Assembly: GCA_017559615.1 (NCBI GenBank) | Contig: JAFYRB010000010.1 | Coordinates: 1 to 46,275, forward strand | Reading direction: 5' to 3' | Length of the DNA: 46,275 nt | DNA from: Alistipes sp. | Lineage (GTDB): Bacteria; Bacteroidota; Bacteroidia; Bacteroidales; Rikenellaceae | Shown: positions 35,440-44,664 of the stretch, in pieces | Numbering within the stretch: position 1 is the first letter of the stretch | Layout of the letters: each line of letters opens with the position of its first letter | The notes under the pieces: generated by a model | Told to the model about the DNA's origin: nothing | Databases searched by the model: none | Seen by the model: only the letters and a program-made list of their open reading frames with translations | Position numbers and translations under genes: made by a program

Positions 35440-38400
35440 TTATAGTTTGCCGTGACAATGCTTATACTTCTTACCCGAACCACAAGGACAAGGATCGTTA
35501 CGACCAACGCTCTTATCAACCTTGATAGGCGCAGTCTTACCACGCTCACCCTGACCTGCCTGTGCCGCAGCTGCCATACGTGAAGCCTGAAGCTTGTTAA
35601 CATCAATCTTCGAACGCTGCTCACGTGCCTGCTCCATACTCTGGCTGTTGTCGCGGATGTCGAGGTATACCTTGTTCAAGAGTGCCAAAACATCGCGGTT
35701 GATATCCTCCAACATCTTCGAGAAGAGCTGGAATGACTCGAGCTTATAGATAAGGAGTGGGTCCTTCTGCTCGTAGGTAGCATTCTGAACGCTCTGACGC
35801 AAGTCATCCATCTCGCGGAGATGCTCACGCCAAGCGTCGTCGATAGTTGTAAACAACGCCACCTTGGCAAATACGCGATATACCTCCACACAGTCGCTAT
35901 CCTTACACTTCTGCATCTCAACAGGGATAGAGTAACGCAAGCGGCCATCGGTGAATGGGAATGCCAAACGTGCCGACATATTGTTCTCAAACTGCTCGTA
36001 GTAGCGCTGCATATTTGGACGAAGGATATCTGCAAAGGCCTTTGCCTTACGCTCGTAGAGCGCTGTAAGGTCGGCAACGATAGCCTCGATAATATCCTTT
36101 GGCTTCATCTTATCGTACTGCTCCTCGAGGATTGTGGTGTCGAGAGCCACCTCGCGCAACAAGTCGAACTTAAACTCCTCGAACGAGCAACCCTCGTGAG
36201 TCTCCACGAACTTGATAGCATAGTCGTAGCGGAGGTTGTTAAGGTCGATATCAATACGCTCGCCATAGAGTGCGTGGCGACGGCGTGTGTAGATAACCTC
36301 ACGCTGTGAGTTCATAACATCATCATACTCCAACAAGCGCTTACGGATACCGAAGTTGTTCTCCTCAACCTTCTTCTGCGCGCGCTCAATAGCCTTGGTC
36401 ATCATACCAGCCTGGATAACCTCACCCTCCTGGATACCCATCTTATCCATCAACGATGCGATACGGTCCGAGCCAAAGAGACGCATAAGCTTATCCTCCA
36501 ACGATACGAAGAACTGCGAAGAACCTGGATCACCCTGACGTCCTGCACGACCACGCAACTGACGGTCTACACGACGGCTCTCGTGGCGCTCCGTACCGAT
36601 AATTGCCAAACCACCCTTCTCCTTAACCTCTGGAGTAAGCTTGATATCGGTACCACGGCCCGCCATATTTGTAGCGATAGTAACCTGACCACTGCGGCCC
36701 GCCTCGGCAACAATCTGCGCCTCGAGCTGGTGCTGCTTTGCGTTCAATACATTATGCTTGATGCCGCGAATCTTAAGCATACGGCTCAACAACTCCGAAA
36801 TCTCAACAGATGTAGTACCTACCAACACTGGACGGCCTGCCTCTACCATCTTCTCAATCTCGGCGATAACAGCGTTATACTTCTCGCGCTCGGTCTTATA
36901 AACCAAATCCTCGCGGTCATCGCGAATAACATCCTTATTTGTTGGGATTACCACAACATCGAGTTTGTAGATGCTCCAGAACTCCGAAGACTCGGTCTCG
37001 GCAGTACCTGTCATACCCGCCAACTTGTGATACATACGGAAGTAGTTCTGAAGCGTAATAGTTGCGAAGGTCTGCGTAGCATCCTCCACCTTCACATTCT
37101 CCTTCGCCTCGATAGCCTGGTGAAGACCATCCGAGTAGCGACGGCCCTCCATAATACGACCTGTCTGCTCGTCAACAATCTTTACCTTGTTGTCGATAAG
37201 CACATACTCAACCTCCTTCTCGAACATAAAGTATGCCTTAAGAAGCTGATTCATAGTATGTACGCGCTCCGCCTTAACAGAGTACTCCGACAAAAGCTCA
37301 TCCTTGCGCTGCGCACGCTCCTCGTGTGAGAGCTCCTTATTCTGCTCCAACTCCGCAATACGCGCACCGATATCTGGCAATACAAAGAAGCCCTCCTCGC
37401 CAAAACGCTTCGATGCTACCTCGTGGCCCTTATCAGTAAGGATGAGGGAGTTCATCTTCTCGTCGTGAACAACGAAGTTGTCGTCGGTAATCTCTGGCAT
37501 ACGACGCTCGTTATCCTGCATATAGATATTCTCAGTCTTCTGCAAGAGCACCTTCACACCTGGCTCCGAGAGGAACTTAATCAACGCCTTGTACTTTGGC
37601 ATCGCCTTGTAGGCACGCAACAAGAGCTTACCAGCCTCCTCCATCTGTCCCTCGTTGTAGAGACGCTTCGCCTCGGCAACATCCGATGACGACATCTTGC
37701 TCTGAAGGTCGTAGATATACTTGGCAGCGGGCTGATACTCCGCAAAGAGCTGATCGCCCCCCTTTGGCACAGGACCAGAGATGATAAGTGGCGTACGTGC
37801 ATCGTCAATCAACACCGAGTCGACCTCATCGACAATAGCATAGTGGTGCTTGCGCTGCACAAGGTCCTTAGGCTGCGACGCCATATTATCACGCAAGTAG
37901 TCGAAACCAAACTCGTTGTTCGTACCGAAGGTAATGTCGGACATATAGGCCTTGCGACGCTCCGCAGAGTTAGGGCGTGTGTTGTCGATACAAGCTACCG
38001 AGAGGCCGTGGAACTGATACATAGGGCCCATCCACTCGGCATCACGGCGTGCGAGGTAGTCATTAACAGTAACCACGTGAACACCCTTACGAGCAAGGGC
38101 ATTGAGGAACACAGGCAATGTAGCGACAAGTGTCTTACCCTCACCCGTAGCCATCTCGGCGATACGACCCTTGTGGAGTGCCACACCACCAAAGAGCTGA
38201 ACGTCGTAGTGTACCATATCCCACTTAATGACATTACCACCAGCTGTCCACTGCGAGCTATAGATAGCCTTGTCATCCTCGATACGTACCAAGTCGGCAC
38301 GCTCTGCAGCTAGGTTACGGTCGAAATCGTTAGCCGTTACCACCACCTCATCATTCTCGGCGAAGCGGCGTGCTGTATCCTTCATAATTGCGAAGGCCTC

Positions 38401-38733
38401 TGGGAGAATCTCCTCGAGCTTCTGCTCAATCTTCTGGTCGATACGCTTTGTAGCCTCGTCGATATCCTTCGAGATACGCTCCTTATCCTTGAGCGAGGTC
38501 TCCGCAAGCTCAAGGCGCTGCTTGTTATCCACGATGCTCTTCTCATCCTCAGCAATAAAGTCGGCAATAGCCTGGCTCAACGCCGCAGAACGAGCGCGAA
38601 GCTCATCGTTTGAGAGTGCTGATATCGAAGGGTAGATAGCCTTAATCTTCTCGACATAAGGCATAATTTCCTTGCGGTCCTTGTCGGCCTTTGAGCCGAA
38701 AAAGAGCTTAATAACTTTTGATAAAATATCCAT
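35440..38733 (-). CDS. secA: Preprotein translocase ATPase SecA
   Basis: This 1097-residue motor pushes proteins through SecYEG. Walker A is GEGKT (197-201), and Walker B is [21 protein letters not shown] in outline (D-E-V-D). The helicase-like second half has [11 protein letters not shown] and [14 protein letters not shown]. The C-terminal zinc motif [14 protein letters not shown] binds SecB/ribosome. A charged coiled insert at about 55-115 makes it longer than E. coli SecA (901), as is usual in Bacteroidetes. It has its own promoter, and the stop is immediately followed by the foldback repeat. Confidence 0.98.
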   Translation of the reverse strand: MDILSKVIKLFFGSKADKDRKEIMPYVEKIKAIYPSISALSNDELRARSAALSQAIADFIAEDEKSIVDNKQRLELAETSLKDKERISKDIDEATKRIDQKIEQKLEEILPEAFAIMKDTARRFAENDEVVVTANDFDRNLAAERADLVRIEDDKAIYSSQWTAGGNVIKWDMVHYDVQLFGGVALHKGRIAEMATGEGKTLVATLPVFLNALARKGVHVVTVNDYLARRDAEWMGPMYQFHGLSVACIDNTRPNSAERRKAYMSDITFGTNNEFGFDYLRDNMASQPKDLVQRKHHYAIVDEVDSVLIDDARTPLIISGPVPKGGDQLFAEYQPAAKYIYDLQSKMSSSDVAEAKRLYNEGQMEEAGKLLLRAYKAMPKYKALIKFLSEPGVKVLLQKTENIYMQDNERRMPEITDDNFVVHDEKMNSLILTDKGHEVASKRFGEEGFFVLPDIGARIAELEQNKELSHEERAQRKDELLSEYSVKAERVHTMNQLLKAYFMFEKEVEYVLIDNKVKIVDEQTGRIMEGRRYSDGLHQAIEAKENVKVEDATQTFATITLQNYFRMYHKLAGMTGTAETESSEFWSIYKLDVVVIPTNKDVIRDDREDLVYKTEREKYNAVIAEIEKMVEAGRPVLVGTTSVEISELLSRMLKIRGIKHNVLNAKQHQLEAQIVAEAGRSGQVTIATNMAGRGTDIKLTPEVKEKGGLAIIGTERHESRRVDRQLRGRAGRQGDPGSSQFFVSLEDKLMRLFGSDRIASLMDKMGIQEGEVIQAGMMTKAIERAQKKVEENNFGIRKRLLEYDDVMNSQREVIYTRRRHALYGERIDIDLNNLRYDYAIKFVETHEGCSFEEFKFDLLREVALDTTILEEQYDKMKPKDIIEAIVADLTALYERKAKAFADILRPNMQRYYEQFENNMSARLAFPFTDGRLRYSIPVEMQKCKDSDCVEVYRVFAKVALFTTIDDAWREHLREMDDLRQSVQNATYEQKDPLLIYKLESFQLFSKMLEDINRDVLALLNKVYLDIRDNSQSMEQAREQRSKIDVNKLQASRMAAAAQAGQGERGKTAPIKVDKSVGRNDPCPCGSGKKYKHCHGKL

Positions 38734-38772
38734 ATCTATATTCTTTGTTTTCTTGTTACTCTGTATATCAAC

Positions 38773-38791
38773 TTATGTATTACATACATAA
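38773..38791 (-). promoter_or_regulatory. Hairpin at the 5' end of the secA leader
   Basis: TTATGTAT and ATACATAA form a perfect 8-bp stem with a 3-base loop. It lies just downstream of the -7 element at 38796-38803, so at the predicted 5' end of the mRNA, about 40 bases before the ATG. Confidence 0.45.
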
Positions 38792-38795
38792 CGCG

Positions 38796-38803
38796 CAAAG
38801 ATA
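38796..38803 (-). promoter_or_regulatory. secA: -7 element, secA promoter
   Basis: TATCTTTG on the minus strand is a full match; a TTTG at 38817-38820 is rather close (13 bases) and TTGC near 38823 has better spacing. The leader is about 55 bases. Confidence 0.6.
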
Positions 38804-38846
38804 ATAAAAAATTTGGCAAACAGCAATAATTTCTCGCCGATATTAC

Positions 38847-38893
38847 AAAAAGAGATACCCTCGGAATAGCACAAGCGTACATCCCGAGGGTAT
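38847..38893 (-). terminator. Terminator of the outer-membrane protein gene
   Basis: ATACCCTCGG (38884-38893 read on minus) pairs over 10 bp with CCGAGGGTAT (38855-38864), with a 19-base loop. The minus strand then reads CTCTTTTTG. It lies 33 bases after the stop and upstream of secA. Confidence 0.8.
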
Positions 38894-38925
38894 TAATTCC
38901 TAAAAATTCTCGCTATATCGCAGAG

Positions 38926-41862
38926 TTATCGGTGCATTGGTGGAGGACCGAATGGAGGCATACCACCCTTCTTGCCCATACCATCATAGTCATCGATATT
39001 CTTCGAACCACCCTTACCAAAGTAACGGAGGTTATAGTTGAACTGAACAGTGAAGTAGCGACCTACAACGCTATTCCAGCTATTCTGCGTATAACCGCTA
39101 CCTACGGTACGTGCGAACGCCGAGTTCTGGTTAAGAAGGTCGTTAACACCTACAAGAACCTCACCCTGCTTATTTTTGAAGAGCTTCTTACCGAGGTATA
39201 CGTTACAGATGAGGTAATCCTCGTTGTACTTATCCGTGAAGCCGATATACTGGTTGTAGTTCACAGCTGCGGTGAGCGTGAAGCCCTTCCAGAATACCCA
39301 CTTTAGAGTACCTGATGCCGAGTGGTTGAAATACTGGTTGAAGTCACCACGACCTGCAAGCGACTGACGAGCCTCGTTATAAGCACCATTCCACTGAAGT
39401 GTGAAGTCTATATTCTCCGAGATATTACTACCGAGTGAGAGCATAGCATCGTAGCCCATATTCGAGGTTATGTTAATCTTCTGGTCAATCATCGAAGGGG
39501 TACGTGACCAGCTAACACCCGCCATAACATTAAGGTTACACTTAATAGGATTGATTGGGAAGCCATAGCTAAGGTGTGTACGTACCGACGCATAACCATC
39601 CATATTCTGGTACGTAGAGTACTGAAGAGGAGTGTATGGGTTACCATCGCTGTTCAAAGGTACGTTAGGCATCTGCTCCGCAGTAGGGTTATAGATTACC
39701 GACTGACCAATGTAGTCCTGTGTAAGCTGCGTTGAGAACATCCACATAAAGGTACGTCCCTTCTCGATATTCGAGAGCGTATAGTGGAAGTTGATGCGGT
39801 GTGTATATGACGAGCGAAGGTCCTTGTTACCCACCGAGATAAACTGCACGTTTGTCAAGTCGGGCACCTCCTGCAAGTTACGCACATCGGGATTCTGCGT
39901 ATATGAACTTATGAATACGCGAATAGTGTTCTGTGGGTTGAACGCCACGTTACCCATAAGGAAGTAGGTCACGTTGTCGTAGTCGCGCTTGATACTCTCA
40001 CCACGGCTCATAGCATCGAGCATCGAGTGCTGATAGTAGACATTGGCAATGAAGGTGTTACGCTGCTTGGAGTAGCGGAAACCTGGACCTACGCGATGCT
40101 CCATATTTGTGCTTGTGGTAAGCGACGAGAGCTGCGCATCAGGCTCTCCGGCAATCACATAGTCATCACCCGTGATATACGAACGCTTATCAATCTCCTG
40201 ATCCTCGTAGTCGAAACGATACTGAAGGCTCACCTGTGAGTTCTGCGACACAGGCTCGGTATATGTCACATTCGCACTCATATCATTCTGGCCCTGAGGA
40301 GTATAAGATGCGATATACTGCTCTGGCTCACCCGCCTTACGGATAGAGTAGCTATTGGTCCACGACTCTGGAGTCTGACGTGTAGAGTAGCGACCATCAA
40401 CAGTAATTGTACGACCTGGCTTGCCAATCTTCACGCGATACTGCAAGAACTCGCTGAAGCGATATGCACGCGACGAGCCCTCCGAGCCATTGTGAATCAT
40501 CTCATACTCAAGGCCTTTAATCTCGGCACTCTCACCCGAAAGCTCGCCATACTGCTGGCTATAAGGGTCATTGCCCTGAACACTAAAGTTCGTGCGCGAC
40601 ATAAGCGACATATTATCATTAATCTTCCAGTCGAGACGAAGATTAAGACGGTGGTTGAAGTTATGAGTCTCCGACTCACCCTCCTGAATAAGGTGATCCT
40701 CAGGCGATGGAGCCTCGTACCACTTCTCAAGAAGGCTCTTATTGCGAGTCTTGGTATCGTTATAGAAGTACGAACCGTTCAACTTAACCTTATCATCCTT
40801 ACCCCACGAGTCGGAGTACTGAACACCGATAGAGCCTACACGTGCCACACCACTCTGTGGGCGCACCATATATCGACCTACGCCACGGCCTGGGCCCATA
40901 CCGCCTCCGCCGCCACCTGTAACGCCGAGGATATCCTCGAACGAGAAGTTCTGCTGGTTTACGTTGTTGAATAGACCAATAACCGACACACGGCTCGAGC
41001 CCTGGAAGACATTTACGTTACCTCCGAGGTTGAACTTATGGTGTGATGTAACACCCTCAACCTCTGGCTGATACACATCAGGATTCTGGAACTGGAACTC
41101 CGCAGGCGAGCCATCTACATCAGGCTGATATCCATAGCCACCATAGAGCTTACCAAAGACACCCTGACGCATATTCGAGTGGGTTACGATATTGATAGCC
41201 TTATATCCCTCGCCATCGTCCATACCCGAGAACTCGGCATTATCCGAGAGCTTGTTGAAGACCTCGATACGGTCTACGGCCTGCGCTGGCAGAGAGTTCA
41301 ACGCCGTAGATACATCCTCGCCGAAGAACTCCTTACCGTCAACAAAGATTTTCTTAACCTGCTCACCCTGCGCCTCTACCTGACCATTCGAGATTGTGAT
41401 ACCAGGCATCTTCTTCAAGAGGCCCTCCACGTCGGCATCCGAAGCTACCTTAAACGCCGCAGCGTTGTAGGCTACAGTATCACCATTCTGCGAGGTGCGC
41501 AACGCCTGTACCTCCTTGACAACCATATCAATAGCTACGGCCTCAGGTTTTAGCTCCACAACACCAAGGTCTACGTTTGCCTTCGCAACACTAACACTCT
41601 GAGTGATAGTCGTATAGCCAATAAACGCAATGGTCACCTCATACTCTCCAGGTGTAACACCCGTAACTGTCGTAGCACCTTGAGCGCCCGATACCGAGTG
41701 GCGACGCTTGTCGGTTTTAGGGTCGATGACCTCCATAATCGCACCGATGATACCCTCTTTGGTCTCGGCATCGACAATCTTCGCAGTTATCTTGACACTT
41801 TGTGCCATCGCAGGGATTGCTATGCAGAGCATAACAAACAGAGCTAAAAATCTTTTTGTCAT
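38926..41862 (-). CDS. Outer-membrane beta-barrel protein (CarboxypepD_reg plus OMP_b-brl type)
   Basis: This 978-residue protein has a signal peptide (cleavage near AMA|QS, residue 20). A carboxypeptidase-regulatory-like domain follows (about 22-105), then a plug-like region (about 120-230) with LPAQAVDRIEVFNKLSD typical of TonB-receptor relatives. The rest is a beta-barrel rich in aromatic strands. A Gly/Met loop lies near residue 317. After the last strand (FTVQFNYNLRYF) a tail rich in Gly, Met and Pro ends in HR, not an aromatic residue. It is probably the main target of the adjacent two-component system. The ligand is unknown. Confidence 0.88.
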   Translation of the reverse strand: MTKRFLALFVMLCIAIPAMAQSVKITAKIVDAETKEGIIGAIMEVIDPKTDKRRHSVSGAQGATTVTGVTPGEYEVTIAFIGYTTITQSVSVAKANVDLGVVELKPEAVAIDMVVKEVQALRTSQNGDTVAYNAAAFKVASDADVEGLLKKMPGITISNGQVEAQGEQVKKIFVDGKEFFGEDVSTALNSLPAQAVDRIEVFNKLSDNAEFSGMDDGEGYKAINIVTHSNMRQGVFGKLYGGYGYQPDVDGSPAEFQFQNPDVYQPEVEGVTSHHKFNLGGNVNVFQGSSRVSVIGLFNNVNQQNFSFEDILGVTGGGGGGMGPGRGVGRYMVRPQSGVARVGSIGVQYSDSWGKDDKVKLNGSYFYNDTKTRNKSLLEKWYEAPSPEDHLIQEGESETHNFNHRLNLRLDWKINDNMSLMSRTNFSVQGNDPYSQQYGELSGESAEIKGLEYEMIHNGSEGSSRAYRFSEFLQYRVKIGKPGRTITVDGRYSTRQTPESWTNSYSIRKAGEPEQYIASYTPQGQNDMSANVTYTEPVSQNSQVSLQYRFDYEDQEIDKRSYITGDDYVIAGEPDAQLSSLTTSTNMEHRVGPGFRYSKQRNTFIANVYYQHSMLDAMSRGESIKRDYDNVTYFLMGNVAFNPQNTIRVFISSYTQNPDVRNLQEVPDLTNVQFISVGNKDLRSSYTHRINFHYTLSNIEKGRTFMWMFSTQLTQDYIGQSVIYNPTAEQMPNVPLNSDGNPYTPLQYSTYQNMDGYASVRTHLSYGFPINPIKCNLNVMAGVSWSRTPSMIDQKINITSNMGYDAMLSLGSNISENIDFTLQWNGAYNEARQSLAGRGDFNQYFNHSASGTLKWVFWKGFTLTAAVNYNQYIGFTDKYNEDYLICNVYLGKKLFKNKQGEVLVGVNDLLNQNSAFARTVGSGYTQNSWNSVVGRYFTVQFNYNLRYFGKGGSKNIDDYDGMGKKGGMPPFGPPPMHR

Positions 41863-41905
41863 ATCTATATTTTCTGTTATTTCTATGTATATGCTTTTCG
41901 CTCTG

Positions 41906-41913
41906 CGAAAATA
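41906..41913 (-). promoter_or_regulatory. Degenerate -7 element, outer-membrane protein gene
   Basis: TATTTTCG on the minus strand departs from TAnnTTTG at one base and has no -33 element, as expected for an activator-dependent promoter. Phased half-sites lie directly upstream. Confidence 0.4.
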
Positions 41914-41926
41914 GTGTTTTTTTTCG

Positions 41927-41976
41927 TATTACGCTACACTTTGGGGGTGAAACGGCAAAATTGGGTGGTCAACCGT
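41927..41976 (-). promoter_or_regulatory. Candidate LytTR operator upstream of the outer-membrane protein gene
   Basis: On the minus strand CGGTTGAC (GTT at 41973-41971), CCGTTTCA (GTT at 41953-41951) and AGCGTAAT (from 41935) recur with a period of 20-21 bases. LytTR proteins bind direct ~9-bp repeats about 21 bp apart. The site lies about 30-75 bases upstream of the predicted start. Confidence 0.4.
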
Positions 41977-41980
41977 ACAA

Positions 41981-42015
41981 AAAGCGAAAAGTGAACGGCA
42001 AAACCGTTCACTTTT
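41981..42015 (-). terminator. Terminator of the His/Cys-rich protein gene
   Basis: A 12-bp stem, AAAAGTGAACGG (41987-41998) with CCGTTCACTTTT (42004-42015), has a 5-base loop. The minus strand continues CGCTTTTTG. It separates this gene from the outer-membrane protein gene. Confidence 0.82.
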
Positions 42016-42035
42016 TCTTGATTATCACCTACTAA

Positions 42036-42428
42036 CTACCAGCGACGTGGAGCTGGAGGAGGTGGAGGAGTACCTGGGCGGTGTGGGTTACCGAAGCCTG
42101 GGTGAGGTCTTCCGCCGTGACCCTTGTGATAATCACACTTCTTGTTACCCTTGCACTTCTTGCACTCGCGAATCTTCTTTGCGTGCTTCTCACAGCAACG
42201 GCACTCGCCCTTGTGATACTTATGGTCTGGGTGGTGACCAGGACATCCTCCGCGGTACTCGCCGTGGTGATGATTACCAGAAGGGCCGCCTACATTTATT
42301 GCTACGAAAGCTCCGCCATTACCAACGCCAAACATTGCGCCTGAAGGTCTACGAGCTGAATCATTTGCTGAAGCTGAAGCTACTGCCATCACCGATAGCA
42401 TAAGAGCCAAAAACATAATCTTTTTCAT
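42036..42428 (-). CDS. Small secreted His/Cys-rich protein
   Basis: This 130-residue protein starts with a clear signal peptide (MKKIMFLALMLSVMAVASASA, cleaved before ND). The mature part has 12 His and 7 Cys in ~109 residues: an HHH cluster, GHHPDHKYH, then CRCC, a C-x2-C pair and YHKGHGG, and ends in a Pro-rich tail (GTPPPPPAPRRW). This composition suggests metal binding outside the cytoplasm. I recognise no family. It sits between the LytTR regulator and the outer-membrane barrel gene, with its own promoter and terminator and a possible LytTR site upstream. Confidence 0.82.
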   Translation of the reverse strand: MKKIMFLALMLSVMAVASASANDSARRPSGAMFGVGNGGAFVAINVGGPSGNHHHGEYRGGCPGHHPDHKYHKGECRCCEKHAKKIRECKKCKGNKKCDYHKGHGGRPHPGFGNPHRPGTPPPPPAPRRW

Positions 42429-42468
42429 AATAGTAAATTTTATGGGTTATACCTCTGTTTTCTTAGTA

Positions 42469-42476
42469 CAAAGGTA
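42469..42476 (-). promoter_or_regulatory. -7 element, His/Cys-rich protein gene
   Basis: TACCTTTG on the minus strand is a full match but the -33 element is missing. The leader is about 35 bases. The candidate LytTR repeats begin about 35 bases upstream. Confidence 0.55.
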
Positions 42477-42511
42477 CAACCCATATCTACGATTTGCTCC
42501 TAACCCCTCGG

Positions 42512-42541
42512 CCAAACGACCATTGTGGCGGTTGAAACGGT
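42512..42541 (-). promoter_or_regulatory. Candidate LytTR operator upstream of the His/Cys-rich protein gene
   Basis: ACCGTTTCA and GTCGTTTGG on the minus strand place GTT at 42538-42536 and 42517-42515, exactly 21 bp apart. The first half-site shares CCGTTTCA with the site upstream of the barrel gene. It starts two bases after the regulator's stop codon. Confidence 0.42.
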
Positions 42542-42543
42542 AT

Positions 42544-43314
42544 TTAGTCGGCGTGAACTGACTGCAGCCAACTCTTAAATTCAGGCACTCGAGCCTTAGA
42601 AATGATGATTCTCTCGGGAGTTTCGAGCGTCAGGTTAAGCGCCAAGCGGCTTCCAAACCACACTGCGATATCCTTTACAGCGCGACGTGAGACAATAAAC
42701 TGGCGATTTGCGCGGAAGAAACGCTCCGATGATAGCTGCTGGCTTAGCGACTCGAGAGTCTTATCCACAGGATAGGTGTCGCCCTTGAGCGTAGTAACCG
42801 TAACACGCTCCTCCGAGGTGTAGAAGAACGCCACGTCGTCAGCCGTAACGGGAATCAACTTATCCTTATATCGTAGTAGCAGAGTCTGCACCGCCTCGCC
42901 CTGCACCTCACGCACCATCTTCTCGCGATTATCCTGCTGCGCCGAGCGCTCCGAAGCGGTTAGTCTGTCGAGTTTCTCAAGCGCACGACGAAGTTCCTCC
43001 TCCTTGAATGGCTTAAGGAGATAGTCGATGCTATTTACCTTGAAGGCCTGAAGCGCATACTCATCGTAAGCCGTCGTAAAGATAATCGGGATATTGACAT
43101 CGACACTCTGGAAGATACGGAACGACTCGCCATCTGCGAGGTGGATATCCATAAAAATCACATCTGCCTCAACACCTTTCGCGAAGCAAGCCACCGACTC
43201 CTCGACCGACTCCAACACATCGACAACCTCTATATCTGGCTCTATAGACGTAAGCATACTGCGTAGGTTCACCGCCGCAGCAGTCTCATCCTCAACGATT
43301 ATAACTCTTCTCAT
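42544..43314 (-). CDS. LytTR-family response regulator
   Basis: This 256-residue DNA-binding regulator has a receiver domain (1-~120) with acidic pocket E8-D9, phosphorylation site D56 (IFMDIHLADGE), T80 and K101 (LLKPF). The LytTR domain occupies about 145-250, with DDVAFFYTSEERVTV, FFRANRQFIVS and a terminal beta strand. The gene starts six bases after the kinase stop, so the two form a pair. LytTR domains bind paired direct repeats, and candidates exist before the next two genes. Confidence 0.94.
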   Translation of the reverse strand: MRRVIIVEDETAAAVNLRSMLTSIEPDIEVVDVLESVEESVACFAKGVEADVIFMDIHLADGESFRIFQSVDVNIPIIFTTAYDEYALQAFKVNSIDYLLKPFKEEELRRALEKLDRLTASERSAQQDNREKMVREVQGEAVQTLLLRYKDKLIPVTADDVAFFYTSEERVTVTTLKGDTYPVDKTLESLSQQLSSERFFRANRQFIVSRRAVKDIAVWFGSRLALNLTLETPERIIISKARVPEFKSWLQSVHAD

Positions 43315-43320
43315 ATCGTA

Positions 43321-44643
43321 CTACTTTTTCTGGAGTGGCAAACGCACCATAAAGCGCTCCTGCTCATCAATAATCTCTATATCGCGGCCCGTAACAATCT
43401 GCCATCTGCTACGAAGATTCTCAAGACCTATGCCCGTAGATGGCTCCACATCGAGCTTCGGATGCTTCGGATTTTCAATCTCCAACACACCATCCTTAAC
43501 ACGAATAGCTACGTGCAGCGGGTTCTTCGTCGTGATGCTATTATGCTTCACTGCATTACCAATAAGCGGTTGCAGCGACAACGCGGGCAGCGTCCAATTC
43601 TCATACATCGGGTCGATGTCGATATCGAAGAAGAGCTTATCGGCATAGCGTATCTTAAATAAATATATGTATGCCTCGGCAAAAGTCATCTCATCCTTAA
43701 GCATCGTCTCGCCCGACTGACCATTCTGGATGATATAGCGGAAGGTATACGAGAGCTGCTCGATATACTCCAACGCACGCTCCTCATCTCTCTCGCGCAC
43801 AAGCATCGAAAGTGAGTTTAGCGAGTTAAAGAAGAAATGGGGATTAATCTGTCCCACAAGCATATTGTAGCGCGTCGAGAGATTCTCAGTCTTAAGGCGC
43901 TCATTCTCCACGACCATCATCTGACGCTGCTGCATAAGGGTATATATATAGGAGTAGAGTGCCGACACAACCAACATAAAGAGCGTCTTGGTGAGTACCA
44001 CCAGATAGACATTATCGCGCAGATGGCTGTCGAAGAAGAATACGATACGCATCATACCATCCTTGAACGACATAACAGGGGCGAAGTATATCGCAACACC
44101 CGTCACCAATATCGCCAACGTAGTAACCTGAAGGTAGTACGCCGCCAAGGACTTTGCACTCGCGCGGAGCGCCACAAAGATATAGATGAGCAAGAACGAC
44201 AGCAAAGCATAGTAGGCAATCTGCCACACGAACTCCACAGTACGACTTGGGCGGTCGTAAATCATATCGAGCGAGAAGGCCTCGCCGTTACGCATCACAA
44301 CATTATCAAGACGTGGATGCGCACCCATAATATTCTCGGGGATATCTCGAGGCTCGCGAGTTGTGAAGGTCAGCGTATCGCCATCCTGTAGCTTCATAGT
44401 CCTTACCTGCCACGCTGTGACATAGGTACTATCACGCATCTCGCAGTCGCAGACGATATATCCGTGCATATCTCTCGAGAGATGCAACACACCTTCGTTA
44501 TGTTGACTCTCATCAACGTCATACACACGCTCTCCCGCACCCTGGTCGGTGATAATCGGCACCAGAAGGTACGAAAAGTTGATGACAAGGCTCAACGCCA
44601 ACGCAATGACGACGTGGGGCAGTATGCTATTTTTCCAGTTCAC
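43321..44643 (-). CDS. LytS/YehU-type sensor histidine kinase
   Basis: This 440-residue inner-membrane kinase has TM1 at about 8-31, a predicted periplasmic domain at 33-138, and TM segments near 139-160, 170-190 and 212-236. The cytoplasmic His-kinase domain has H269 in GQINPHFFFNSLNSLS and an ATP-binding domain with LQPLIGNAVKHN and GIGLENLRSRW. The periplasmic part contains C65-x-C67 and several His (48, 54, 60, 109), which may bind metal or sense redox; this is inference. It lies 21 bases after a carbonic anhydrase-like gene and six before its regulator. Confidence 0.92.
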   Translation of the reverse strand: MNWKNSILPHVVIALALSLVINFSYLLVPIITDQGAGERVYDVDESQHNEGVLHLSRDMHGYIVCDCEMRDSTYVTAWQVRTMKLQDGDTLTFTTREPRDIPENIMGAHPRLDNVVMRNGEAFSLDMIYDRPSRTVEFVWQIAYYALLSFLLIYIFVALRASAKSLAAYYLQVTTLAILVTGVAIYFAPVMSFKDGMMRIVFFFDSHLRDNVYLVVLTKTLFMLVVSALYSYIYTLMQQRQMMVVENERLKTENLSTRYNMLVGQINPHFFFNSLNSLSMLVRERDEERALEYIEQLSYTFRYIIQNGQSGETMLKDEMTFAEAYIYLFKIRYADKLFFDIDIDPMYENWTLPALSLQPLIGNAVKHNSITTKNPLHVAIRVKDGVLEIENPKHPKLDVEPSTGIGLENLRSRWQIVTGRDIEIIDEQERFMVRLPLQKK

Positions 44644-44664
44644 CCTATTTATTTTAAAGATTTT

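Noticed and set aside
36583..37329. A 248-codon open frame antisense to secA
   Set aside because: It lies wholly inside secA on the other strand, its translation is rich in Leu, His and Cys without domain motifs, and such shadows are common opposite genes with this codon use.
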